NCBI RefSeq assembly: GCF_001043005.1 | Contig: NZ_JYKZ01000001.1 | Span: 1,054,001-1,118,000, forward strand | Reading direction: 5' to 3' | Length of the DNA stretch: 64,000 bases | From: Pseudomonas psychrophila | Lineage (GTDB): Bacteria > Pseudomonadota > Gammaproteobacteria > Pseudomonadales > Pseudomonadaceae | Part shown: piece by piece, positions 51,546 to 59,299 of the stretch | Position numbering within the stretch: the stretch's first letter is position 1 | Layout of the letters: each line of letters opens with the position of its first letter | Program-made: the position numbers and the translations under genes | Notes under the pieces: model-generated | What the model saw: the letters and a program-made list of their open reading frames with translations, nothing else | Database searches by the model: none | What the model was told of the DNA's origin: nothing

Positions 51546-51616
51546 AACAGCCGAGTCGTGAAAATCTGCTTGATAATCGTGAAACCCCCCACCTACACTG
51601 AGCATGAACTGGACAT

Positions 51617-51629
51617 ACCGGTAAGACCA
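51617..51629. promoter_or_regulatory. Candidate GntR/FCD operator 2 (ACCGGTAAGACCA)
   Basis: A second GGTNNNACC core (GGTAAGACC at 51620-51628), 84-85 bp downstream of the first and 66 bp before the transporter start. GGACATACCGGTAAGACC overlaps it, so a longer operator is possible. Confidence 0.45.
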
Positions 51630-51694
51630 CAATAATTAAGTTCTGAAGCTGATGCCTACTGCATCGCTGTCAGGACACTACCAGGATTCCTCCA

Positions 51695-53008
51695 ATGATC
51701 AGATGGTGCTCGCGCTCAATCTTCTTTCAAGTTGTACTCGGCCTCCTCTTGGGCGTCGTCTGTGGCTTGACCCTTCCCGAATACTCTTCCCACCTCAAAC
51801 CCTTGGGCGACGGCTTTATCAAGCTGATCAAAATGCTCATCGGCCTGATTGTGTTCTGCGTCGTGGTCAGTGGCATCAGTGGCGCTGGCGACCTGAAGAA
51901 GGTGGGGCGAATCGGACTCAAGTCCGTGATCTACTTCGAAGTGCTGACCACCATTGCCTTGATCATCGGTCTTGTCTTCGCGTTCAGCACTGGAATCGGC
52001 AGCGGAGCCAATATCCATCTGGATCAACTGTCCAGCTCAAACCTGGGTGACATTGCTCAACGCAGCGAGCATATGCACACCACCGCTCAGTTCATGATGG
52101 ACTTGATTCCGACCTCCGTAATTGGCGCCTTCGCCGACAACAACATCCTGCAAGTGTTGCTGTTCTCGGTACTGTTCGGCAGCGCATTGAATTTGGTCGG
52201 CGAAGCAGCGTCTGGAATTTCTCGGCTGATTAACGAACTGAGCCATGTGATTTTCCGCATTATGGGCATGATTGTGCGCCTGGCTCCGATCGGAGTATTT
52301 GGCGCCATCGCCTTTACCACCAGCACCTATGGCCTGGACTCACTGCAACACTTGGGCAGCCTGGTCGGCTTGTTTTACCTGACGTGTGCCGCCTTTGTTT
52401 CAGTGATTCTAGGTGTGGTAATGCGCGCATCGGGCCTGCGTCTCTGGCCATTGATCAAGTACTTGCGTGAGGAACTTACCATCGTGCTGGGTACGGCATC
52501 ATCCGACGCCGTTTTGCCACAAATCATGCGCAAGCTGGAGCATTTGGGCATAGGCAGCTCCACGGTGGGCCTGGTAATTCCAACCGGGTACTCCTTCAAT
52601 CTCGATGGATTCTCGATTTACCTGACACTGGCCATAGTCTTTATTGCCAATGCCACAGGTACGCCACTGGCCATGACAGATTTGCTGACGATCTTGTTGG
52701 TGTCACTGATAACGTCCAAAGGCGCACACGGCATTCCCGGCTCAGCCTTGGTTATCCTCGCCGCAACCCTCACCGCTATCCCGGCCATTCCAGTGGTGGG
52801 CTTGGTACTCGTGCTGGCAGTGGACTGGTTTATGGGCATCGGTCGAGCGTTAACTAACCTGATCGGTAACTGCGTAGCTACCGTAGCGATCGCTCGCTGG
52901 GAAAAAGACATCGACGTACAGCGCGCCAACAAAGTGCTGTCCGGACAGCCGGGATATACCTTCCAGCCTTTAAAGCCGATGGTCGCCGTTGGGCCGCAGG
53001 AATTCTAG
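51695..53008 (+). CDS. DctA-type C4-dicarboxylate symporter (DAACS family)
   Basis: A 437-residue inner-membrane transporter of the dicarboxylate/amino acid:cation symporter family with about eight membrane helices and re-entrant loops. LKPLGDGFIKLIKMLIG near the N-terminus and LGTASSDAVLPQIMRKLEHLG near residue 262 (the Ser-rich HP1 loop), then PTGYSFNLDGFSIYLTLA and SKGAHGIPGSALVIL (HP2), are characteristic. The family carries succinate, malate, fumarate or related acids with cations. It differs from standard DctA in places (MLIGLIVFCVVV in TM2), so the substrate may be another carboxylate. Two GntR-type regulators directly downstream suggest substrate-linked control. Confidence 0.85.
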   Translation: MIRWCSRSIFFQVVLGLLLGVVCGLTLPEYSSHLKPLGDGFIKLIKMLIGLIVFCVVVSGISGAGDLKKVGRIGLKSVIYFEVLTTIALIIGLVFAFSTGIGSGANIHLDQLSSSNLGDIAQRSEHMHTTAQFMMDLIPTSVIGAFADNNILQVLLFSVLFGSALNLVGEAASGISRLINELSHVIFRIMGMIVRLAPIGVFGAIAFTTSTYGLDSLQHLGSLVGLFYLTCAAFVSVILGVVMRASGLRLWPLIKYLREELTIVLGTASSDAVLPQIMRKLEHLGIGSSTVGLVIPTGYSFNLDGFSIYLTLAIVFIANATGTPLAMTDLLTILLVSLITSKGAHGIPGSALVILAATLTAIPAIPVVGLVLVLAVDWFMGIGRALTNLIGNCVATVAIARWEKDIDVQRANKVLSGQPGYTFQPLKPMVAVGPQEF

Positions 53009-53047
53009 ACCTGGTTTTTAACTTTTTTGATGTTCATGGAGCTAACA

Positions 53048-53752
53048 GTGATCACCTCGTCAACCGTTGTAAATTCAGTGGTAGAAAAACTCAGAACGGC
53101 CTTGGCACGAGGTGAGTGGCGCTCCGGGGAAATGCTACCGGGGCAACGAGAGTTGGCTGAAAAGCTGGGCATCAGCCGCCCCAGCTTGCGTGAAGCAATC
53201 ATTGTTCTGGAAACGTTGGGGCTAGTACGCACGATGCCCAGCAAGGGCGTCGTGGTGCTGCAAGCAAATCCCAGCAGCACTCAAAGCCAAGAGCATGCGG
53301 TTGCCGACGCAAGCCTGGAAGATATCTTGCAACTGCGCTACACCCTTGAGCCATTTATCGTGGGGCTTGTAGCACAGTCGATTAGCAGCAAGGAGGTGGG
53401 GCAGTTGCGTCTGACGCTCATGGACATGCGCGAAGCGCTGGAAGCAAACGACAGCGAGGCTGGAGTCAACGCCTATATCGCGTTTCACGAAGAACTGTTC
53501 AACCTGACCTCTAACCCGATTTTCCAAAGCGTGGTGCAACAAACCAGCAATGCCCTCAAACAAAGTGCGCAAGTGCTACGCAATTCACCCGAGCATTTGG
53601 CAGAACGGCTTGAGGAAAACGAGGCGGTCGTACGCGCCATTCGTGCGAAAAACAGTGCGCTGGCTAGCGCCGAGATGCGTCGCCATATCCTGCGCGAAGG
53701 TCGACGCAGTGGAATAGAGCTCAATATTCCTGACGACAAACTTGGCGGTTGA
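53048..53752 (+). CDS. GntR-family transcriptional regulator, FCD (FadR) type
   Basis: A 234-residue regulator. The winged-helix domain (about 5-70) has RTALARGEWRSGEMLPGQRE and LAEKLGISRPSLREAIIVLE. The FCD ligand domain follows (LRYTLEPFIVGLVAQSIS). Of the usual metal-binding residues one His is present in EMRRHIL, but the preceding His of the FCD motif is Asn in ENEAVVRAI, suggesting a changed or metal-free ligand site. The start is GTG 53048, because GGAG at 53038-53041 precedes it by 6 nt. ATG 53036 or 53030 are alternatives. It lies 39 bp after the transporter stop and is probably co-transcribed with it. Confidence 0.82.
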   Translation: MITSSTVVNSVVEKLRTALARGEWRSGEMLPGQRELAEKLGISRPSLREAIIVLETLGLVRTMPSKGVVVLQANPSSTQSQEHAVADASLEDILQLRYTLEPFIVGLVAQSISSKEVGQLRLTLMDMREALEANDSEAGVNAYIAFHEELFNLTSNPIFQSVVQQTSNALKQSAQVLRNSPEHLAERLEENEAVVRAIRAKNSALASAEMRRHILREGRRSGIELNIPDDKLGG

Positions 53753-53777
53753 GCGCGTATCAAACCGGAGACATATC

Positions 53778-54521
53778 ATGAGTTCTTTCGCTTTGCTGCA
53801 ACCTTGCACATCATCACTGCGCTCCCGGCCTCAAACCGGGATACATCAGCATGACGATGTTTACACACGCTTGCTGGATGCCATTGTTGAACAACGCATC
53901 CTCCCCGACAGTCGTTTGAGTGAGGACGCTTTGGCACAAAAGTATGGCGCCAGTCGATCACACGTTCGCGAGGCGCTGTCACGGCTGTCTTATCAGCAGC
54001 TCGTGACCGTGCACCCCAATGCTCGCGCGAGAGTTGCAGCCCCCACCAACGAACAAATCCGCCAAGCTCTGCATGCCCGTCGACTGACTGAAATGGCCTT
54101 GATCCCCATGGCCTGCAAACAACCTGAAAAGGATGACTTGCGCCAATTACACCAACTGCTTGAGAGCCAACGCCAATCACAGGCCGAAAACCGGCATGGC
54201 GCCGCAATACGCTTGGCAGCGGCGTTTCATCAGCACTTGGCAAAGATGGCCGGGAATGCGCCATTGGCGTATTTCCTCGGCAATCTTGTACCACTGACGT
54301 CACTGGCTATTGCACGCAATGACATCAACTCAATCGGTGCATGGCAACATCAAGCTGCAATTGCCAAGGCTGTAGAGAATCAAGACGAAACCACAGCCAT
54401 AAGGCTAGTGAGCCTCTATCTGGATGACATACTTCTGCGGTGCACACCTGCTCCACAGATTAAAGCGTCAACCGCGCAAACCCCTCGCGGATCTTGGCTT
54501 CAGGCAAGTCATCGGCAATAA
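53778..54521 (+). CDS. Second GntR-family regulator, FCD type, with C-terminal run-on
   Basis: A 247-residue regulator starting ATG 53778 after CGGAG. The wHTH domain reads LLDAIVEQRILPDSRLSEDA and LAQKYGASRSHVREALSRLS, and the FCD domain has RRLTEMALIPMACK and AAFHQHLAKMAGNAPLAYFL. In the last FCD helix LVSLYLDDI has Tyr where the family usually has a metal-binding His. The final 26 or so residues (CTPAPQIKASTAQTPRG and so on) lie beyond the FCD domain and are mostly encoded antisense to the last 62 bp of the convergent COG0523 GTPase gene, suggesting loss of an original stop. It is the last gene of the accessory block. Confidence 0.78.
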   Translation: MSSFALLQPCTSSLRSRPQTGIHQHDDVYTRLLDAIVEQRILPDSRLSEDALAQKYGASRSHVREALSRLSYQQLVTVHPNARARVAAPTNEQIRQALHARRLTEMALIPMACKQPEKDDLRQLHQLLESQRQSQAENRHGAAIRLAAAFHQHLAKMAGNAPLAYFLGNLVPLTSLAIARNDINSIGAWQHQAAIAKAVENQDETTAIRLVSLYLDDILLRCTPAPQIKASTAQTPRGSWLQASHRQ

Positions 54522-55428
54522 ACACCATCACGCTTTCACGCGCCTCACCCTCAGCCCATTCAGTGTCCCAATCGAAACCATAGAGTTTCAGCACGCCCTG
54601 AAACACCAACCGTCGATCTTCGCCGGCGATGCTCAAAACGCCTTTGTAGCGCAACAATTGCTTGCCGTGATCTTCCAGCAGTTCGTTCATGAACGCGCTG
54701 AGGCTGTCGATATCCAGTGGTGTTTCGGTACGCAGCACCAGGCTGGAGATGCGGTCGATGGATGATGCAGGCGGCACTGGACGCAGGCTCAAGCCCCCCC
54801 CCAGGTCTGCGTTCAGGTTGAACCCGCGCACATCCAGCAACTCGGCCAGATCGATCTTGCCGTGCTCAACCACGCGAATCGGCGCCCGACGGTTGATACG
54901 GGTCAAACGCTCGCTCAAGGCATCAAAGGTGGCGTCATCCACCAGATCACGCTTGCTCACCAACAGGCGGTCAGCAAAACCGATTTGCGCCTGGGCGATG
55001 GTTTGGCTCAGGTGTACATCGGCGTGCGCGGCGTCCACCAAGGTGATGATGCCGTCCAACAAATAACGCTCGCGCAGTTCTTCGTCGATAAAAAAGGTTT
55101 GCGCCACCGGTGCCGGATCGGCCAGACCGGTGCATTCGATCACCAGGCGATCGAAGGCAATTTCGCCACTGTCCAGACGCTCAAGTAGCAAGTACAGGGC
55201 TTTGGTCAGATCGGTGTGGATGGTGCAACACACGCAGCCATTGGCCAGTGTCATGACTTGCACAGGCTCATCACCCAACAATTGAGTATCGATCCCGGCA
55301 TCGCTGAATTCGTTCTCGATCACGGCGATTTTCAGACCGTGTTCGGCCTTGAGCAGGTAGCGCAACAAGGTGGTTTTACCGGCACCCAAAAAGCCGCTGA
55401 GGATGGTGACGGGGATTGGAGAGGACAT
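54460..55428 (-). CDS. COG0523 (CobW/YjiA) family metal-chaperone GTPase
   Basis: A 322-residue G3E GTPase. The P-loop is LSGFLGAGKTTLLR at residues 11-24, the metal-binding CxCC motif is NGCVCCTI near 65, and ECTGLADPAPV near 100 is the Walker B/switch region. A SKRDLVD G4-like motif is near 160, and a C-terminal CobW_C domain covers about 230-322. The family moves zinc, cobalt or nickel ions. Which metal cannot be told, and no Zur box was seen. ATG 55428 is used because AGGAG lies 7 nt before it. Its last 62 bp are also read by the convergent GntR gene. Confidence 0.9.
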   Translation of the reverse strand: MSSPIPVTILSGFLGAGKTTLLRYLLKAEHGLKIAVIENEFSDAGIDTQLLGDEPVQVMTLANGCVCCTIHTDLTKALYLLLERLDSGEIAFDRLVIECTGLADPAPVAQTFFIDEELRERYLLDGIITLVDAAHADVHLSQTIAQAQIGFADRLLVSKRDLVDDATFDALSERLTRINRRAPIRVVEHGKIDLAELLDVRGFNLNADLGGGLSLRPVPPASSIDRISSLVLRTETPLDIDSLSAFMNELLEDHGKQLLRYKGVLSIAGEDRRLVFQGVLKLYGFDWDTEWAEGEARESVMVFIADDLPEAKIREGFARLTL

Positions 55429-55459
55429 GCACATTCTCCTGAAAAAACGCGAAAAAAAA

Positions 55460-55546
55460 TGTGGGAGCGGGCTTGTTCGCAATTCAAGCAACGCGGTGTC
55501 ACTGATACACCGCGGCGCATTCATCGCGAGCAAGCCCGCTCCCACA
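55460..55546. repeat. REP pair (inverted), GTGGGAGCGGGC family
   Basis: TGTGGGAGCGGGCTTGTTCGC and GCGAGCAAGCCCGCTCCCACA are the inverted ends around 45 bp that include GATACACCGCG, which also occurs in the element at 41686. It separates the COG0523 GTPase gene from ybdD. Confidence 0.92.
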
Positions 55547-55572
55547 GTCAGATGCGACTTAGCCCTTACGGG

Positions 55573-55770
55573 TTAGCAGCACTTGGGCCCACCCTTGCCG
55601 CCGTAACGGGCTTCCTGACGTTCGCGAAAGAACGCCTCGTAGCTCATGACCGGCTTGTCCGGGTGCTTGGTTTGCATATGCTCGACGTAGTTGTCGTAGT
55701 CGGGCATGCCGACCATCAGGCGTGCGGCCTGACCGAGGTATTTACCGAGGCGACTCAGGTCATTGAACAT
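55573..55770 (-). CDS. ybdD: YbdD/YjiX family protein
   Basis: A 65-residue protein beginning [20 protein letters not shown], with [20 protein letters not shown] in the middle and ending GGPKCC. This is the short partner that always accompanies CstA/BtsT transporters and is required for pyruvate uptake by them in E. coli. It starts 15 bp after the cstA stop in the same direction, so it is co-transcribed. Confidence 0.92.
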   Translation of the reverse strand: MFNDLSRLGKYLGQAARLMVGMPDYDNYVEHMQTKHPDKPVMSYEAFFRERQEARYGGKGGPKCC

Positions 55771-55785
55771 GGTTGCAACCCTCTG

Positions 55786-57852
55786 TTATGCATCCGGCAT
55801 GGCTTGGTACGGCGACTCTTTATCCGTACGTACTTTGCTGCCCCATGCAGCCACGCCCACTTTGATCGCAAAGAACAGAATGCTGAACACCACGAACAGG
55901 AACAGCACGGTCAGACCGGCGTTGGTGTACGCGTTGATGATCACGTGTTGCATCTGGTCGATGTTTTTCGCCGGGGCAATCACTTGGCCCGCCTCAAGCG
56001 CAGTGCTGTACTTGTTGGCCAGGGCCAGGAAGCCGACCGCAGGGTTGGCGTCGAACAGCTTGATGAAACCTGCAACGGTGGTGCAGATCAGCAACCAGAT
56101 GGCTGGCAGCATGGTTACCCAAATGTAGCGTTGGCGCTTCATTTTGATCAGCACAACGGTTGCCAACATCAGCGCGATACCCGCCAGCATCTGGTTAGAG
56201 ATACCGAACAGCGGCCACAGGGTGTTGATGCCGCCCAATGGATCGATCACGCCCTGATACAGCAGGTAACCCCACATCGCCACACATAGGCCTGTTGCCA
56301 GCATGTTGGCGCCCCAGGACTCGGTGCGCTTGAGTGCAGGCACAAAGCTGCCGAGCAAGTCTTGCAGCATAAAGCGACCGGCACGAGTACCGGCATCAAC
56401 CGCCGTCAAGATAAACAGGGCTTCAAACAAAATGGCGAAGTGATACCAGAACGCCATTGTGTTTTCGCCCGGCAACACGTTGTGCAGGATCTGAGCGATA
56501 CCCACAGCCAGGGTCGGCGCACCGCCGGCACGGGCCAGAACGGTGGTTTCACCAATGTCCTTGGCCAGCGCAGTCAGTGCATCCGGGGTAATTGCAAAAC
56601 CCCAGCTGCTGACGGTTTGCGCAACAGTCACCACATCACCGCCGACGATGGCCGCCGGGCTGTTCATGGCGAAGTACACGCCAGGCTCGATGACCGAAGC
56701 GGCAACCATTGCCATGATGGCCACAAAGGACTCCATCAGCATCGCGCCGTAGCCGATGTAACGGGAGTTGCATTCGTTATCCAGCAACTTGGGGGTAGTA
56801 CCCGACGAAATCAGTGCGTGGAAACCCGATACCGCACCGCAGGCAATAGTGATGAACAGGAACGGGAACAGCCCGCCTTTCCAGACCGGGCCAGTGCCGT
56901 CGGTGAACTGGGTCAGCGCGGGCATTTTCAGCTCTGGCATGGTGACCAGAATACCGATGGCCAGCGCCACGATGGTGCCGATTTTAAGGAAGGTCGACAG
57001 GTAGTCACGCGGTGCCAGAACCAGCCACACCGGCAATACTGCCGCGACAAAGCCATAACCGATCAGCATCCAGGTGATCTGCGTACCGGTGAAGGTGAAC
57101 ACAGGAGCCCACTCCGGGCTGGCTGCAATCTGGCCCCCCAGCCAGATGGAGCCGAGCAACAGCAGCACACCGACAATGGAGATTTCACCGATGCGTCCCG
57201 GACGGATGTAGCGCATGTAAATGCCCATGAACATCGCAATCGGGATGGTCGCCATCACCGTGAACATGCCCCACGGGCTTTCGGCCAGGGCCTTGACCAC
57301 GATCAGCGCCAGCACCGCAAGGATGATGATCATGATCAGGAAGCAGCCAAAGAGCGCAATGGTGCCCGGGATCTTGCCCATTTCCTCACGCACCATGTCG
57401 CCCAAGGAGCGACCGTTGCGGCGGGTGGACATGAACAGGACCATGAAGTCTTGCACCGCACCGGCCAGCACAACACCGGCAATCAGCCAGAGCGTACCCG
57501 GCAGGTAACCCATTTGTGCAGCCAATACAGGGCCCACCAACGGTCCGGCGCCAGCGATGGCTGCAAAGTGGTGACCAAAGAGAATGTGTTTGTTGGTCGG
57601 CACATAGTCCAGACCATCGTTGTTGAGCACCGCAGGGGTAGCGCGACTGGGGTCGAGCTGCATCACCTTGGTGGCGATGAATAAACTGTAATAACGGTAA
57701 GCAACCAGATAAATGGCAACCGCTGCCACTACGATCCACAAGGCGTTGATCGCCTCGCCCCGGCGTAACGCTACGACGCCAAGGGCGAAGGCTCCTACAA
57801 TTGCCAGCAGCAGCCACGGAATGTGGCGTAGCAGGCTATTTTTATTATTCAT
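55786..57852 (-). CDS. cstA: Carbon starvation protein CstA / pyruvate transporter family
   Basis: A 688-residue polytopic inner-membrane protein with about 16-18 helices. VPTNKHILFGHHFAAIAGAG near residue 80 and GPVLAAQMGYLPGTLW after it are hallmarks of the CstA/BtsT family, which imports pyruvate and possibly peptides. LVMSTRRNGRSLGD-like and GTTPKLLDNECNSRYIGYGA blocks are conserved. It is paired with ybdD. Control by two-component systems (BtsSR-like) is known in other bacteria, but none is in the window. Confidence 0.93.
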   Translation of the reverse strand: MNNKNSLLRHIPWLLLAIVGAFALGVVALRRGEAINALWIVVAAVAIYLVAYRYYSLFIATKVMQLDPSRATPAVLNNDGLDYVPTNKHILFGHHFAAIAGAGPLVGPVLAAQMGYLPGTLWLIAGVVLAGAVQDFMVLFMSTRRNGRSLGDMVREEMGKIPGTIALFGCFLIMIIILAVLALIVVKALAESPWGMFTVMATIPIAMFMGIYMRYIRPGRIGEISIVGVLLLLGSIWLGGQIAASPEWAPVFTFTGTQITWMLIGYGFVAAVLPVWLVLAPRDYLSTFLKIGTIVALAIGILVTMPELKMPALTQFTDGTGPVWKGGLFPFLFITIACGAVSGFHALISSGTTPKLLDNECNSRYIGYGAMLMESFVAIMAMVAASVIEPGVYFAMNSPAAIVGGDVVTVAQTVSSWGFAITPDALTALAKDIGETTVLARAGGAPTLAVGIAQILHNVLPGENTMAFWYHFAILFEALFILTAVDAGTRAGRFMLQDLLGSFVPALKRTESWGANMLATGLCVAMWGYLLYQGVIDPLGGINTLWPLFGISNQMLAGIALMLATVVLIKMKRQRYIWVTMLPAIWLLICTTVAGFIKLFDANPAVGFLALANKYSTALEAGQVIAPAKNIDQMQHVIINAYTNAGLTVLFLFVVFSILFFAIKVGVAAWGSKVRTDKESPYQAMPDA

Positions 57853-57973
57853 TTTTAAATTCCGGCCAGTTGGACAAGAAAGACTGCTTCCGGAGTTTAG
57901 CGCTCTTGGCTCTAAAGGCCAGCCCCTAACGTTGGTCTAGAGCCTTCTTTTGTGGATTTGTCTTGCCTGACGC

Positions 57974-59170
57974 TCAGATAAACCGCTTATGCAAATCAGG
58001 GAATACAAGTTGCGCAAACCACACCGGAAAACCCGGATGGATAAGCCGTGACTTTGGTGAGGGGCTGTCTACCACACCCAAGTGCACCAACAGTTTCAAC
58101 TGGTTGATTGCCGTTCTTTCGCCCAAGCCCATATATACCTTGAAGTCGTTACGCAGCACGGCGCCCTGAGTAATCAGGATATGCAGTGCGCGGGCGGTTT
58201 CTGGCTTGATGCCCGCAGCGATAAAACGTTCATCGAAGACCACGGCACGCTCAAGACGAGAACGCAGAGCATCACGATCCAGTGCGTCCAACATATAGGT
58301 CATTTGATCGATGCAGGTATGCAACATAAAGCGCACAAATGCTTGCAATGCCTTCAAGGACAATTGCCCACGGCCGTCCAGATCGCCCTGACGATGTTGA
58401 TCCGCCAGGGCCAAATGCTGGTAATAGGCCTCATGATTACGGGCCAACCCTCTGGATAAAGACCATAACGGTGACGCGAGACCCAGCTTCAATAACTGCA
58501 GATGAGTGATCATCCTCACCACCCGACCATTGCCATCTGGAAAAGGGTGAACCCAAGCCAAACGATGGTGATAGCCCAGCGCTGCTATCAAGCGATAACG
58601 CGGATCTGCAATCCGTCCATAAACGACTTGCATCCGCTCAAGCATGGGACGTACAGCTTGATAAGCAGGCGCATCGTGCTGGCCGACCGAGACGTTGAGT
58701 TGGGCAATATCTCTGAGCTGTCCGGGCACCATGGGTGTATCCAGACCCTGGATCTGAAGTTCTTGCTCACTCGCATCACGAAAAAGTCCGCGATGAACAA
58801 GGGAAACAAAACTCACCGAAAACAGACTCCGCCAGTCTGGACCACCGTCCCTGTCAATGATTCGCTCAAGTGCTCGCTGAACATGTACATGGGAAGTTGC
58901 GATTTCAGTCAACTGCTTGGCTGAGCGCTTGATACGAGCTTTTTGCTCAATCACCTTGGGTGAGGTGTACTGCCCTTCGATAAGGTTCGAATAAAAGCTG
59001 TTGGTCAGCTGTAACAGTTGACCAATACGTTCCGCGGTCTCGTCGGGGTAAAGACCTTCAAGGCGGCCTTTTAATGTCAGCATCTGATCCGCCATCTCGA
59101 CCATATCAGCCGGAATCGGGTCCAATAGCAGAGGTTCAAGCCAGCTAACGGTGTCGTAAAGCTCAGTCAT
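57974..59170 (-). CDS. Fic family protein (adenylyltransferase), class II
   Basis: A 398-residue Fic protein. The catalytic motif HPFPDGNGRVVR is at about residues 206-217. An N-terminal inhibitory helix SNLIEG (about 61-66, with the Glu that blocks ATP) marks it as class II and self-inhibited. A Fic_N region precedes the Fic core, and the last 70 or so residues look like a winged-helix domain (MGLGERTAINQLKLLVHLG). Such proteins AMPylate protein targets, and the C-terminal domain suggests DNA binding. No antitoxin gene is adjacent, consistent with built-in inhibition. It lies between cstA and radA, where I recall a PilZ gene in P. aeruginosa. Confidence 0.9.
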   Translation of the reverse strand: MTELYDTVSWLEPLLLDPIPADMVEMADQMLTLKGRLEGLYPDETAERIGQLLQLTNSFYSNLIEGQYTSPKVIEQKARIKRSAKQLTEIATSHVHVQRALERIIDRDGGPDWRSLFSVSFVSLVHRGLFRDASEQELQIQGLDTPMVPGQLRDIAQLNVSVGQHDAPAYQAVRPMLERMQVVYGRIADPRYRLIAALGYHHRLAWVHPFPDGNGRVVRMITHLQLLKLGLASPLWSLSRGLARNHEAYYQHLALADQHRQGDLDGRGQLSLKALQAFVRFMLHTCIDQMTYMLDALDRDALRSRLERAVVFDERFIAAGIKPETARALHILITQGAVLRNDFKVYMGLGERTAINQLKLLVHLGVVDSPSPKSRLIHPGFPVWFAQLVFPDLHKRFI

Positions 59171-59299
59171 GGCGAACTCTTTTGCAGATTTATTAGCACA
59201 TCGTATTTATAGACCAAAGCCTATAAATACTGGCCAAAACTGACATTAACAGACAACTAAAAACTTGACTATTGCAGATTTTTTTACAGATTTGAAACC

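Noticed and set aside
56362..57684. 440-codon open frame antisense to cstA
   Set aside because: Shadow of a membrane protein gene, seen as a Gln/His/Arg-rich unlikely protein.
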